Assembly (NCBI GenBank): GCA_029783825.1
Contig: JAREIK010010245.1
Location: 62,001-126,000 of the forward strand
Direction: 5' to 3'
DNA from: Sapria himalayana
Taxonomy: Eukaryota; Streptophyta; Magnoliopsida; Malpighiales; Rafflesiaceae
DNA: 64,000 nt
How positions within the stretch are numbered: position 1 is the first letter of the stretch; each line of letters opens with the position of its first letter. Positions 37,086-47,700 of this stretch are shown in pieces. The translations under genes were made by a program, and so were the position numbers. A model generated the notes under the pieces. It had not been told where the DNA came from, searched no databases, and saw only the letters and a list, made by a program, of their open reading frames with translations.

Positions 37086-38610
37086 CTAAGCGTCTCTCGC
37101 TTGCACCCTCGTGGTGCATTTAGAGTCAGATTTCATGTCTAAATATTTTTTTTTTATTTTCTAGAGGCTTGTTTGAACTCGGTGGAGCTTGATCTACTAT
37201 TTTTACAAAATTCATTTTTTCCAAGCTTTTTTCCAGGCTTTTTTCCAACCTCCTTATCTCTTCCAGTGCATTTTCCCTACTTTGTGGTATAGTTCTGAAA
37301 TTCTATTCATTTGTGGCTAGATCATAATGTATTGCATACAAATCCAGTATATTTTCCACCTTTTTCATGCTAGTAAATGGCTAGCTTTTAGCCTCCAATT
37401 GGTCTACTGATAATAGATCATTCTCAGCCCAATTAATCTGCTATATATTTTTTTATGTTTCCATCTCTCTTATCCTACCCTATTCTTTTTTCTAACCCTT
37501 ACATCTCTTCTCCTCCCATTTCCCTGTATCATTTATGCCCCCCTTTGCACCTCCTCTAACCACTTGTTAATCTCTTTCATCCTCCTTTTTCCTATCTCCT
37601 TCTCTCCCCTAGACTCTTACTCTTCAATTCTCTCATAGTCTTTCTCTAGTACTACTTCCTTTTCCTCACCCTTCCTAATCTTCTCTACCCTTTCTCCACC
37701 TTTTTCACTATCCTATCCCTCTCCCTACCCTTGCTTTCCTTTCTTTTTGTTTCTATTTCTCTCTCCCATTCTATTCCCCTCTACTCCCCTTCCTTTTCAG
37801 CCTCCTCCCCTATATTTTCACCTCCTATTTTCCCTTCTCTAAACCCCCTCTTTACCCATATTCTGCCTCTCATCTCCTCATTAAATGAATCTTCCTCCTT
37901 TTTTCCACCAGCCATACAATCTGCCTACTCATGTCCCATTTCATGTCCGTTTAGGCAGTAATATGGTATGAATTCTAGAATAAGATCCTGCCAGAATCCA
38001 TTGATGAGATCACTACCCACCAACACTCTGTGTGGGGGGTAGTTTTGAGGTCAATTTTCACCCACAATCTAGCTAGACATGGCCTTGTCATACATGCGGT
38101 GGCTACATCCAACAGCCATGTTTCCCCAAACATAGTGCTATTGAGTGAAGTGCATGTTTATTATAGAGATGAAGTGGAAGCATCGGAAGTGTAAACTATA
38201 CCAGAGCATGTGATGACTCCTCGATGGAAGAGAAATCGAGTGTCCACATGAAAACACGCATTGGGTAACCAACGACACTCAAAGAAGCTCTTAACCAGAC
38301 CCTGAAGAAGTCATCTCCCCCCTTGAATTGCAGTATTGTGTGCTTACTGTCATAGTTCGTGATTTTTACCTACTACGATAATTTCAATGAAGCAATTAAG
38401 TCGTGTAATGTAATGAATTCGGGGCTATCATGAGAAAATTTTCCAACGAGAGTGAGGTCGAATGGGGCAATGAGCTTCAACATATCTTCTTTTGAAAATA
38501 GCACTACGGAAGCCTCATTTTTTGCATCAAATGCTGGAAATATAAATGCAGGCTACTTGGATTTTATAGAGAATAATTTTTTTCGAGAAGAGAGAGCTAA
38601 TTTCATCCAT
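37086..38610 (-). pseudogene. Copy B ORF1: DUF4283 and zinc knuckle protein, broken
   Basis: ATG at 38610 in the context AAAATGGATGAA is shared with copy D; the frame is broken soon after. DUF4283 sequence spans about 38560-38000. The knuckle region at 37916-37957 reads C-x2-G-x4-H-x4-C with one in-frame stop, so the second Cys is lost. A Glu/Lys/Arg-rich linker (37490-37880) appears as C/T-rich sequence on +. The C-terminal RVQARDA ends at TAG, 37086, 2 nt before the ORF2 ATG. Confidence 0.75.
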
Positions 38611-38703
38611 TTTAGGCTTAAAATCAAGCTTTTTCACACAAAATTTTGGGGTTAACTCTCTAGAAACTTCACTTCCTCTCTCTAGAATTGAGAGAGAAGC
38701 AAA
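38611..38703 (-). promoter_or_regulatory. 5' leader of copy B with paired GA boxes
   Basis: Two TTCTAGAGAG boxes about 25 bp apart lie in the 90-nt leader, followed by AAAGCTTGATTTTAAGCC just before the ATG. Copy D shares this arrangement closely. Confidence 0.55.
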
Positions 38704-39053
38704 TTCTTCTTCTTATTCTTATTATTATTATTTTTTTTCTTCTTATTCTTCTAATTCTTCTTATTTGTCTTATTCTTCTTATTCGTCTTATTCTTCATAT
38801 TTTCTTATTCTTCTTATTCTTCTTATTCTTTTTATTCTTATTATTCTTCTAATTCTTCTAATTCTTCTTATTCTACGTATTCTTGTTATTATTCTTATTC
38901 TTCTTATTCTTCTTATTCTTCTTATTCTTTTTAATTTTCTTAATCTTCTTAATCTTCTTAATCTTCTTATTCTTCTTATTCATCTTATTCTTCATATTTT
39001 TCTTATTCTTCATATTCTTCTTATTGTTTTTATTTTTCTTAATCTTATTATTC

Positions 39054-39085
<32 letters not shown>

Positions 39086-39145
39086 TTTCTAATTATTATT
39101 ATTATTCTTCATCTTCTTCATATTCTTGTAATTCTTCTTATTCTT

Positions 39146-39256
39146 CCTTGCACTTGTTAATCTTCTTCTTCTTCTTATTCTTCCTTGCACTTGTTAATCT
39201 TCTTCTTCTTCTTATTCTTCCTTGCACTTGTTAATCTTCTTCTTCTTCTCCTTCTT
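39146..39256 (+). repeat. 37-bp higher-order repeat, three copies, in array 4
   Basis: CCTTGCACTTGTTAATC recurs exactly at 39146, 39183 and 39220. Each copy is followed by CTT triplets and TTATTCTT. The period is 37 bp, not a multiple of nine, so an out-of-register block was amplified. Confidence 0.9.
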
Positions 39257-40000
39257 CTTATTCTTATTATTCTTCTTATTCTTTTTATCCTACTTATTAT
39301 ACTTATTCTTCTATCCTTCTTATTCTTCTTATTCTTCTTATTGTTTTTATATTTTTTAAACTTCTTATTCTTTCAAATCTTCTTATTCATCTTTTTCTTC
39401 TAAATTTTATTATTATTCTCATTCTTCTTCATCTTCTTATTCTTCTTATTCTTCTTGTACTTCATATTTTGCTTATCATTTTTATATATATATTTCTTCT
39501 TATTCTTCTTAATTTTTTTATTTTTCTTAATCTTTTTATTCTTATTTTTCTTCTTATTTTTATTATTCTTCTTATTTTTCTTTTTCTTCAAATTCATATT
39601 ATTTTTCGTATTATTATATATTTCTAATTCTTCTTATTCTTCTTATTATACTTATTATTCTTATTCTGGTTATTCTTGTTATTCTTATTTTTCTTCGTAT
39701 TCATTTTTTTCATCTTATTATTCGTATACTTATTAATCCTTTTGTTCTTCTTATTCTTCTAATTCTTCTAATTATTCTAATTCTTTTAATTTTTCTTATT
39801 TTTCTTATTATTTTATTCTTCTTATTTTTCCTAATCTTCTTATTCTTCTAATTTTTCTATTTGTTCTAGTTCTTCGTATTCTTCTTATTCTTCTTATTCT
39901 CTTATTCTTCTTATCATTCTTATCTTTCTTATCCTTCATATCCTTCATATCCTTCATATTCTTCTTATCCTTCTTATCCTTCTTATCATTCTTATCCTTC

Positions 40001-40090
40001 TTGTCCTTCTTGTCCTTCTTGTCCATCTTGTCCTTCTTGCCCTTCTTGTCCATCTTCTCCTTCTTGTCCTTCTTGTCCTTCTTGTCCTTC
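40001..40090 (+). repeat. TTGTCCTTC variant block in array 4
   Basis: About ten G-containing units occur with occasional CATC or GCCC substitutions. The block mirrors the one at 8814-9043 in array 1. Confidence 0.85.
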
Positions 40091-40314
40091 TTATCCTTAT
40101 TATCCTTCTTATCCTTATTATCCTTCTTATTCTTCGTATTATTCTTATTTTTCTTATTCTTCTTATTCTTGTATTCTTCTTATAATTCTTATTCTAATTA
40201 TTCTTCTTATTCTTTTTATTCTTCCTAGCCTGATTATTCTGCTTATTCTTTTTAATCTTCTTAATTTTCATATTATACTTCTTCTACTTCTTCTTCTTAT
40301 TCTTCTTAATCTTC

Positions 40315-40418
40315 TTTTTTTTGAAAAGTTTGTTTTATTATTATTAATCCTCTCTTTTGGCGGAGGAATACCATTTTTACAACCTATTTACTTGCTACCC
40401 GTTACCCTTTACACCTTC
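40315..40418 (-). promoter_or_regulatory. Conserved 3' terminal module of copy C
   Basis: AATAAA lies at 40334-40339 on minus. The GGCGGAGGAATACC core and ACAACCTA on + match copies D and F closely. Confidence 0.75.
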
Positions 40419-42026
40419 TTTTATCCCCCTATAAACCCTTATCAAGTAATCAAGATAAGCCATTTGTACAAAGATTCGACTTACTTAGTCCTAAATATAC
40501 ATGGAAATTTCATGTATCCTGCTTAACCATTTAACAATCTGTGTATTTTGCTTGCTATTCTGGTTATAGAGTAATTCTTTAATCTCTTGGCCTTTTAATT
40601 AAATCCTTAATTATCCATCCTGCCTCCCCTTAACTTCTTCTTCTGCCTCCTTGTAATTTTCAGCTTCTAATAGCATGCCCTCTCCATGCATCCTTTCCCT
40701 AGAGCTTTACTTGTCTATCTTCCATATGCCTCTATCTTCAATAGCATTTTCTCTTGCTAACCTGTAGAATAAAACCAGAAACATCCCATGCCCCTACCCT
40801 TTTCCCCTTTTCTCTCCCCTCAACATCATCCACAAACTAGAATACATACTACTGGCCAAACAGAAAAAAGAAAACATAAAAAAGCAGCCCTTGTCATTTT
40901 CTTCTCCTGGCCCTTCACCATCTGAGGAAGCAGTTATTGAAGGGCTATCCACTTTAGGTTTCTTTCATTCCAAATATTCTCCATTCCTACATTTATCTTT
41001 ACTCCATTTACCTGGACTAATTCATGTAGCTTTGCTTAGAGGTTGGTAGTTCTGGCTCTTCTTGTGTCTCTTCCATCCAACACCTTTTTCACTCCAAGCA
41101 CCTAAGCTAGACACTAACCAATTCTACAAACATTTACACTACATTACACAACTTCATAAAACTTCAACTTCTGCTCCTTACTCAACTACACTAACCAACT
41201 CATATACATTACATTACCACAAACCCTGTTACCGACCAAATTAAGGAAACAAACACAACATCCACTCAAACCAATTATACAGACTACCAAGACTATTACA
41301 GACACTTAACCGACTGCATTGTTTTCAGCACTTCCATTCTTTTGCTTTTCCCACCGCCCTATTAAGAAAACAGAGAAACAAACAAGCAGCAAAAAACCAA
41401 ACTTTTCTACATGTAGCTTAATCTTTAAATATGCTGCTGCAGACACAATTGTCGATATCTGCCATTCCTGCAGCAAAAAACCAAACTACAATTCCTGCAA
41501 GACCATTTCTGCACAAGAGACTTCAGCCCTGAACCACCTCGATATGCTCCTTTTCTTCTTATAGTACCTAAATAAAACAACCAAAAGACTCTCCCACATA
41601 CAATATATTTTCATAGTCCCTTCTATCTTACCCTTCCTAACCTGTTGCAATACTATATTCATCACATTTCAATAATACACAAATGACACCATCACTCTAG
41701 CCACCACTCTCCTTACCAAGCATCTGCTGACAGCCTTCTATGCATTTAGCTGCACCCATCCAGCTCTCTCCTTTATTACTCCCTGAACAACATAAAACAG
41801 CAACACAAAGAGCACAACTATTTATGATCACCCCTCGAGACTAGGGTGACCCTTATAAAACAACAACACAAAGAGTATCTGTATGGCCCGGTATTCTTTT
41901 TTATAATCACCCCTCAGGACCAGGGTGACCCTTTTATTATTCACGGCCTAAACCTGTCATCTAACTTCAAACCTACAAGCTGCTCAAAATGCAAATGTTA
42001 AATTTAAAATTAAATTAATTAAACCT
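40419..42026 (-). other. 3' UTR of LINE copy C with two quasi-palindromes
   Basis: 1.6 kb without domain-bearing frames, partly A/C-rich on + at 41090-41560. Two copies of CACCCCTCRRGACYAGGGTG lie at 41829-41852 and 41908-41931; their ends are complementary (CACCC/GGGTG). Related copies form a longer series in copy D. Confidence 0.65.
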
Positions 42027-45000
42027 TTAAATCTTTCGTCTAATCTTTCTTCTTTTGAATTCTACTATATGGGGATCCTATTTCATCTAAAATTATTATA
42101 CCTTTAAATCTATACGGGATATTATCTCTTTCAAATTCTTGCTCTCCCTTTCTCCTACCTTCCTCTGCTAAATTATCTGCTAATCTCTCTAAATATGTGC
42201 ATTATAATACCTTTAACTTCTACTAACAGATTTTTAATTATGCTAATCTCCTCCTCAAATTTTCATAATTCTAGTTTTCCTAGCACGAGATCTACTAGCA
42301 AACTTGAATCTACTTGAACTTGAATGTTTTGCAAGTTATTTTTTTTACAGATCTATGAACCATTGTGGAAGGCAATAATTTCTGCCTGCAAGGCTGAGGA
42401 GGCTTTACCTCTCATCGTGAAAGCTTTCATTAGCATACCCTCTTCGTCTCTTATTGTACCTCTCCCGCATGCTGCTCTCATTTCTCTTTTAAAACTTTCA
42501 TACATATTAAGGGCTAAGCCTCATTGTGGAAGCCTTTCCCAGCTAATAACTCTTATTTTTGGCTTCTTTTTTAATTTCAAGAAAAAACTCCAAGCTTTTT
42601 TCCTTTTTTCATCTACTTCTATGTGTATAATTTTAATTGGGTTACAAGTTGAAATAAATGAACATTCTCTTTTAATATCCTCTAATATTTTTTCAACATT
42701 CATTGGAATACTCTCGAATCTACTTTTATTTCTCACTTTCCATAAGCACAAGACTACTAAGTGCGGTATGTAATTCATCAACCATTTTAGGATTTTATTC
42801 TTAGTATGCTTCTTGTTCCAATTTTTTTATCTTTCTTTCAAGTCCACCCTACTTTTTCAATTTCCACTTCTGCCTCAAACTTTTGCCAAATCTTTGAAGC
42901 TATCTTTCCTGTTGAGAATAAATGGTTAGTATTTTCAACCTCTTGGAAGCAGCATTCCCATCTGGATGTTAGTTTTACCCCTTTCCTCTATATATTATCA
43001 TCAACTAGAATCGCCTTTGAAAGAAATTTCCAAGTGAATACACTTATTTTTTGAGGCAACCTCTTTACCCATGTCCTTTTAAATATTTCTTGGGTAGTCC
43101 TTTTATTTCTCACCAGCCCATTTGGTACTTTATAATGTAAATTTTTCTTTTCAGTTCAACATCAATTTCCACCCACTTTTGGCAGTATTGCATGCTTTTC
43201 AACTATTTCCTTTTGTTTTCTCATCAACTTCCAGCTTTTCGATCTATTTCTTGAATTCTTGAAAGCCCTCTTTCCTAGTCCATACCTAGCCTTTATGTAT
43301 TTCCTCCACAGGTCACCATTTTATTTCAGCCTCCACCAGTTTTTACAGGCCTAGGATTTGGCTATATCTTCCAAGGTGGAGATGCCTAAGCCAGCTTCCA
43401 ACAGATAGTATAAATCTGCCCAATTTTTCCAATGTAGCTTATCTTTATCTTCTTTCTTACCCCATAAAAAATTAAATATTTCTTTTTCTAACTTCTTTAT
43501 TGTAGCTTTTGGTGGCGGAATCACCATTAAGATATTTGCTAACGATCCCTGAAGAACATGTGTTATTAAAGTGATTCTTCATGTCATACTTAATAAGTCA
43601 TCTTTTCATCCAGCTATTTTTTGTCTCTTTTTTCCACTAAGAATTCTAAGTCCTCCTTTTTAACCCTTCCTTCCTGGATCGGGCAGCCCAAATACATCAA
43701 AGCTCCTTCCTTTTGTGAGAATTCCATGACCCATTTAACCTTTTGAGCAACCTTTTCCAGTGCTCTTCTTGCTAATATAGATTGACATTTGTTTTTATTT
43801 AATTTTTCCCGGTCTCCTCCTCTAGTGTTTGCAAAAGCCACATCAAGTTTCTCATCGCTTTACTACATGCATTTGTAAAAATAATGACATCATCTGCATA
43901 TGTCAAACAGCTCACTGTGGGCATGTACCTTGGCTATTTATTAGTTAAATTGCTACCCTCTTTCATTTCATTTTTTAAGTTTACAATAAATAATTCTAGA
44001 TATATATTGAATAAAGATAGGGAGAGCGGATCTCCTTGCATGAGCCCTCTTAATGGTTTAAATTCTTCACCGACCTGCCCATTAATAAGAATTTTGACCC
44101 ATGTACTAGAAACACATATGTACATTAGGTCCATCCAGAGTTCTGAGAATCCCATTTTTCTCATAAAATAACATAAAATATCCCATTCCACTCTATCAAA
44201 CACTTTTGAGAGGTCTAGTTTCAAAATTACCTTATGACCTCTAGACCTTGCTCCGATTTCCCTTATCATTTCTAAGGCCAGATTAATGTTATCCATCATT
44301 AATTTATCTTTTATAAATCCTGCTTATTCCACATATATGATGGAAGGGAGAATTTTACTAAGTCTATTTTAGAGGAACTTAGCTAAAATTTTATAGATCA
44401 TATTAGATAAACTAATTGGCCTAAAATCTTTTCCTCTTTGTGGATTTGCTTTTTTAGGAATTAGCATGATGAAAGAGTTAGCCAATGCCTTTGTGATTTC
44501 GACACTTACAAAAATCTAGGCCATAAATACGACCAATTCTTTTTTAATTATAGACCATGCACGTTGGAAAAAGCCATTATTCCAACCGTCAGGTCCTACC
44601 GCGCTATCTTTATTAGCACTGAATACTATTTTTTTCACCTCTTCTTTACTAGGAGTTTCCTCCAAGACTTTATTATCCTCGTTCTTGACTTTCTTTTCAA
44701 TTTTTTTCATTAATGTGCACTCTCTGAGTGCGATCGGCCCGCATAGGTGACTTTTAAAAAATTCTTCTAGTTCATTTTTTATTTCATCCTCCTTTTCTAA
44801 CCAATTCCCCTTTATAGATTTTAAGCCTTTTATTTTCTTCTTTGAGGTTCTAATTTTAGCCATTGTGTTAAAAAACTTTGCATTCTTGTCTCCATTAGCC
44901 ATTTTATTTTTGCCCTTTGTTTCCAAAAGACTTTTTCCATGTGCATATGAAGTTTGATTTTTGCTTTTTCTTTAATAACTTCGATCCTTGAGCATCATCT

Positions 45001-45933
45001 GGGCACTCTTCATATTCGATTTCTAGTGATGTTACTTTTTGCTCCGCCTCTTAAATTTTTAGATTGATGTTTCCAAAAACTTCCTTATTCTATTTACTCA
45101 AAGCCAGTCATAACCTATGCAACTTTATAGCCATTATTTGCATAGGGTTACCCTCAGCTGCCATTTTTCATGTGACTTTTACCACGTTATCAAAATCTTT
45201 GTGCATGCCTCACATGTTTTGAAATTTAAAGTCTATATGCCTCCCTATACCTTCTAGTAGTGCAATCAGGATTAGTCTATGATCTGAGCACGTTCTACTA
45301 AGATGTTTCTCCTTTATACATCCCTTCCTATCCATCCATTTCATATTAAATAATACTCGGTCCAGTCTGGACCAGATTTCCCCCTTCCTCTTTTAGTTAT
45401 TGCACCACGTAAACATTGAACCTAGATAGTCTGCCTCTATTAGACTTGCGCTAGCTATAGCATTGTTAAACTGTTCTATTGCTATCAAGTCCCGCGATCT
45501 TCTTCCTCTTTTTTCTTTTGAGTTTCTAATAGCATTAAAATCACCTCCGATAATCCATGGTGCCTTTAATGCTACTAAATCACTCATTTTCTACCATAAT
45601 GCTATCTTTTTTTTCTTTTGAATTACTTGCATATACAGCTGAAAAAATTAATTCTAACTGATTTCATATTCTAAAACTAACTATCTGATCAGATTCTGTG
45701 AATATTTCATTGTCTATTGAATCATTCCATAGAATCCATATCTTACCGTTAGAGTTAGAATAGGCCTTGTGAGGCCCAATTATCCTTTCATATTTTTCAA
45801 GTTGATCATTGTTTACCATTGGTTCAGCTAAAAAAATAATTTTAATTTTATGTATTTTAATTAGTCATCTGATTCTATTTATTGTTGAGGTGTTCGCTAC
45901 CCCTCTTATGTTCTAATACAAGCTCTTAAACAT
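42027..45933 (-). pseudogene. Copy C ORF2: endonuclease-RT-RNase H, broken
   Basis: ATG at 45933 overlaps the ORF1 stop by 8 nt; the WN motif is hit by TAG (TGG to TAG). PWIIGGDFNAIRN and FTWCNN lie in 45393-45587 and RTCSDH near 45285. The RT has a DSAVGPDGWNN box (44570-44620), LDLSKVFDRVEWD (about 44180-44220), QGDP (about 44030) and YADD at 43889-43900. LGCPIQEGR lies near 43670. The zf-RVT segment is at about 42890-42975. RNase H sequence is at about 42200-42530, with ALQAEI and QVDSSLLVDL readable but separated by stops. The C end at 42027 follows EFKRRKIRRKI. Length is normal for the family. Confidence 0.87.
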
Positions 45934-47402
45934 TCTTATGAAATCTCGCTTGTGCTCTAGTGATGCATTTAGACTCTTATTTCTTATTTAGATATTTTTT
46001 CATATTTCTTACTGACTTACATGTACTTGATGGAACCTGCTCTATCTCCTGTGCCAGCATTATTTTTTCAAGATTTTTATTCATTTCTATAATCTTTTCA
46101 ATCGCCTTTACTCTATCCCGTGGAACCTCCTTGTACATATTCCGTTCCATCCAGACATAATCATCCTGCAGTTGCAATGAGGGCATCTTATATACCTCCT
46201 TGCTGGAGTTCATGAAAGGATAGCTTTTAGTGTCTACTTCATCCTCCGATAGAAGGTCATCTCCACCCCAGTCATAAACATTTATCTTCCAAGTTAGGTC
46301 TAAATTCCTATTCTTGACCCTTCTCCTTCTTTTAATTTCCCCTCCCTTTCATTCCCTCCTTCCCTCTTTACCTACTCCCTCGGTCTCTCTTTCTAATCCC
46401 TCTAACCTTTTTTTAATTTCTTCCATCTTACTGTTTCCTAATTCCTCTTCCTCCCTCCTTTCTACCTCCTTGATCCCTCTCACCTCTTCCATTTCTACTT
46501 CAACTTCTAATCTTCCCTCCACTCTTTCAATACTCATCTCCCATACACTATCTCCCATACCCACAACCTTATCTTCCACCTCTCCCTCTCTTCCCTTCCC
46601 CTTCTTTTCTACCCCCTCTTCTTTCTCATCCATTCCTACTGCCTGCCCATTCCTATACTCATTCATCATCCACTTCCTACCCCTCTTCCCCTTATTCTCC
46701 TCTGGAAATGGCCCCTCCTTCAAGCCCTTACCATATACCATGCAATCTGCCTGTCCTTGCCCCAATCTAAGGCAGTTGAGGTAGTAGCATGGCCTAGATT
46801 CTAGAATCACTTCTTGCTCGAATCCATTCTTTAAATCACTACCTATCCACACTCTATTAGGAAAAAGAATGTGAAGATCAACCTTAATGCACACTCTAGC
46901 CATACTCGGTCTGGTAAAATATGTTGTAGCCTCATCTATAAGACATGGTTTGCCCAAACAAGAGGCAATTGAGTAGAGTGCATGTTTATTAAAGAGGTGA
47001 AGTAGGAGTTTTGGTAAGGAGTTCTATACCAAAGCATGTGGAGGTTCCTCCATGGGAGAAAAGTTTAGCATCCACTTGAGTATACACATGGGGAACCCTA
47101 CAACAGTCCACTGACCTCTGAGCCATAGCCAGAAGTAATCATCTTTTTCCTTGAACTGGAAGAGGATGTGCCTCCTATCATATATCGTGACCTTCATAGG
47201 CTCTTGAAGTTTTAAAGTAGTGAGGAAGTCATAAATCTCTTTGAAATCCAGCTTGAATGGAGCAGCAAGGTCCGACAGCTCCTTTGAAAATATCACCACA
47301 GGTGCCTCCTCCTTTCCGTCAAACATGGGAAATAAAAGCTCGAGCCCCTTAAACAATGATGTAAATGATTTTTTTTTTGAAAATAGAAACTGATTTATCT
47401 AT
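45926..47402 (-). pseudogene. Copy C ORF1: DUF4283, degenerate knuckle and acidic linker
   Basis: The frame is nearly continuous from 47356 to 46349 across one TAG (47024-47026). FQFKEKDDYFWLWLRG, FPMCILKWMLNFSP and GKPCLIDEATTY mark DUF4283, a domain of plant LINE ORF1 proteins. The knuckle at 46742-46783 has lost its first Cys (Tyr) and its His (Gln) but keeps Cys 2 and Cys 4. Then comes a Glu/Lys/Arg-rich linker (46349-46720). A helix-prone C-terminal part, 45977-46213, ends in RAQARFHKNV at 45926. The start codon position (47402) reads ATA where copies B and D have ATG. It probably coated LINE RNA in the ribonucleoprotein. Confidence 0.8.
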
Positions 47403-47513
47403 TTTAGGCTTCATTCTGAGCTTTTTTCACTCAAAAATCGTGTTTTCTCTCTCTAGAAATGCACTCTCTCTATCTAGAAAGTTGAGGATGTTTTTTGAAA
47501 AAATGAACCATTT
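47403..47513 (-). promoter_or_regulatory. 5' leader of copy C with paired GA boxes
   Basis: On the element strand, TTCTAGATAGAGAGAG and TTCTAGAGAGAGAAA lie about 25 bp apart, upstream of a GTGAAAAAAGCTC stretch. The arrangement is as in B and D. Confidence 0.55.
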
Positions 47514-47602
47514 TTCTTCTTTTTTTCTTCTTAATCTTCTTATTCTTCTAATTCTACTTATCCTTCAAATTCTTTTTAATCTTCTTATTCTTCTTATTCT
47601 TC
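47514..47602 (+). repeat. Array 5: 89-bp minimal spacer between copies C and D
   Basis: About nine degenerate TTATTCTTC units are all that separate the 5' end of copy C from the 3' end of copy D. It is the shortest tail/target stretch in the window. Confidence 0.9.
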
Positions 47603-47700
47603 TTTTTTAAAGGTTTCTTTTATTATTAATAATAACTCTCTCTTTTGGCGGAGGAATACCATTTTTACAACCTACATCTACCCTTATCCCTTTTACACCC
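47603..47700 (-). promoter_or_regulatory. Conserved 3' terminal module of copy D
   Basis: AATAAA lies at 47619-47624 on minus, then six A and GAAGAATAA repeats. The GGCGGAGGAATACC core is intact. Confidence 0.75.

Larger units (their letters stand above)
32191..38703 (-). mobile_element. LINE copy B, full length, inactive
   Basis: The organisation is the same as copy A in 6.5 kb. The 3' A run joins array 3 and the 5' leader joins array 4. Arrays 3 and 4 share the CCTTGCACTT higher-order motif, so B appears to have been inserted into one older array. ORF1 and ORF2 are both broken by stops and frameshifts. Confidence 0.9.
38704..40314 (+). repeat. Array 4: 1.6-kb TTATTCTTC minisatellite
   Basis: The 9-bp array lies between the 5' end of copy B and the 3' A run of copy C. 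It contains the CCTTGCACTT motif, TTATCCTTC and TTCATATCC units (39905-40000) and a TTGTCCTTC block (40001-40090). These variants are shared with arrays 3 and 1. Confidence 0.95.
40315..47513 (-). mobile_element. LINE copy C, full length, inactive
   Basis: The longest copy, about 7.2 kb, with a 1.6-kb 3' UTR. The 3' end abuts array 4 and the 5' leader abuts array 5, which is only 89 bp. ORF1 is nearly continuous over 336 codons apart from one TAG. ORF2 carries several breaks. Confidence 0.9.
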
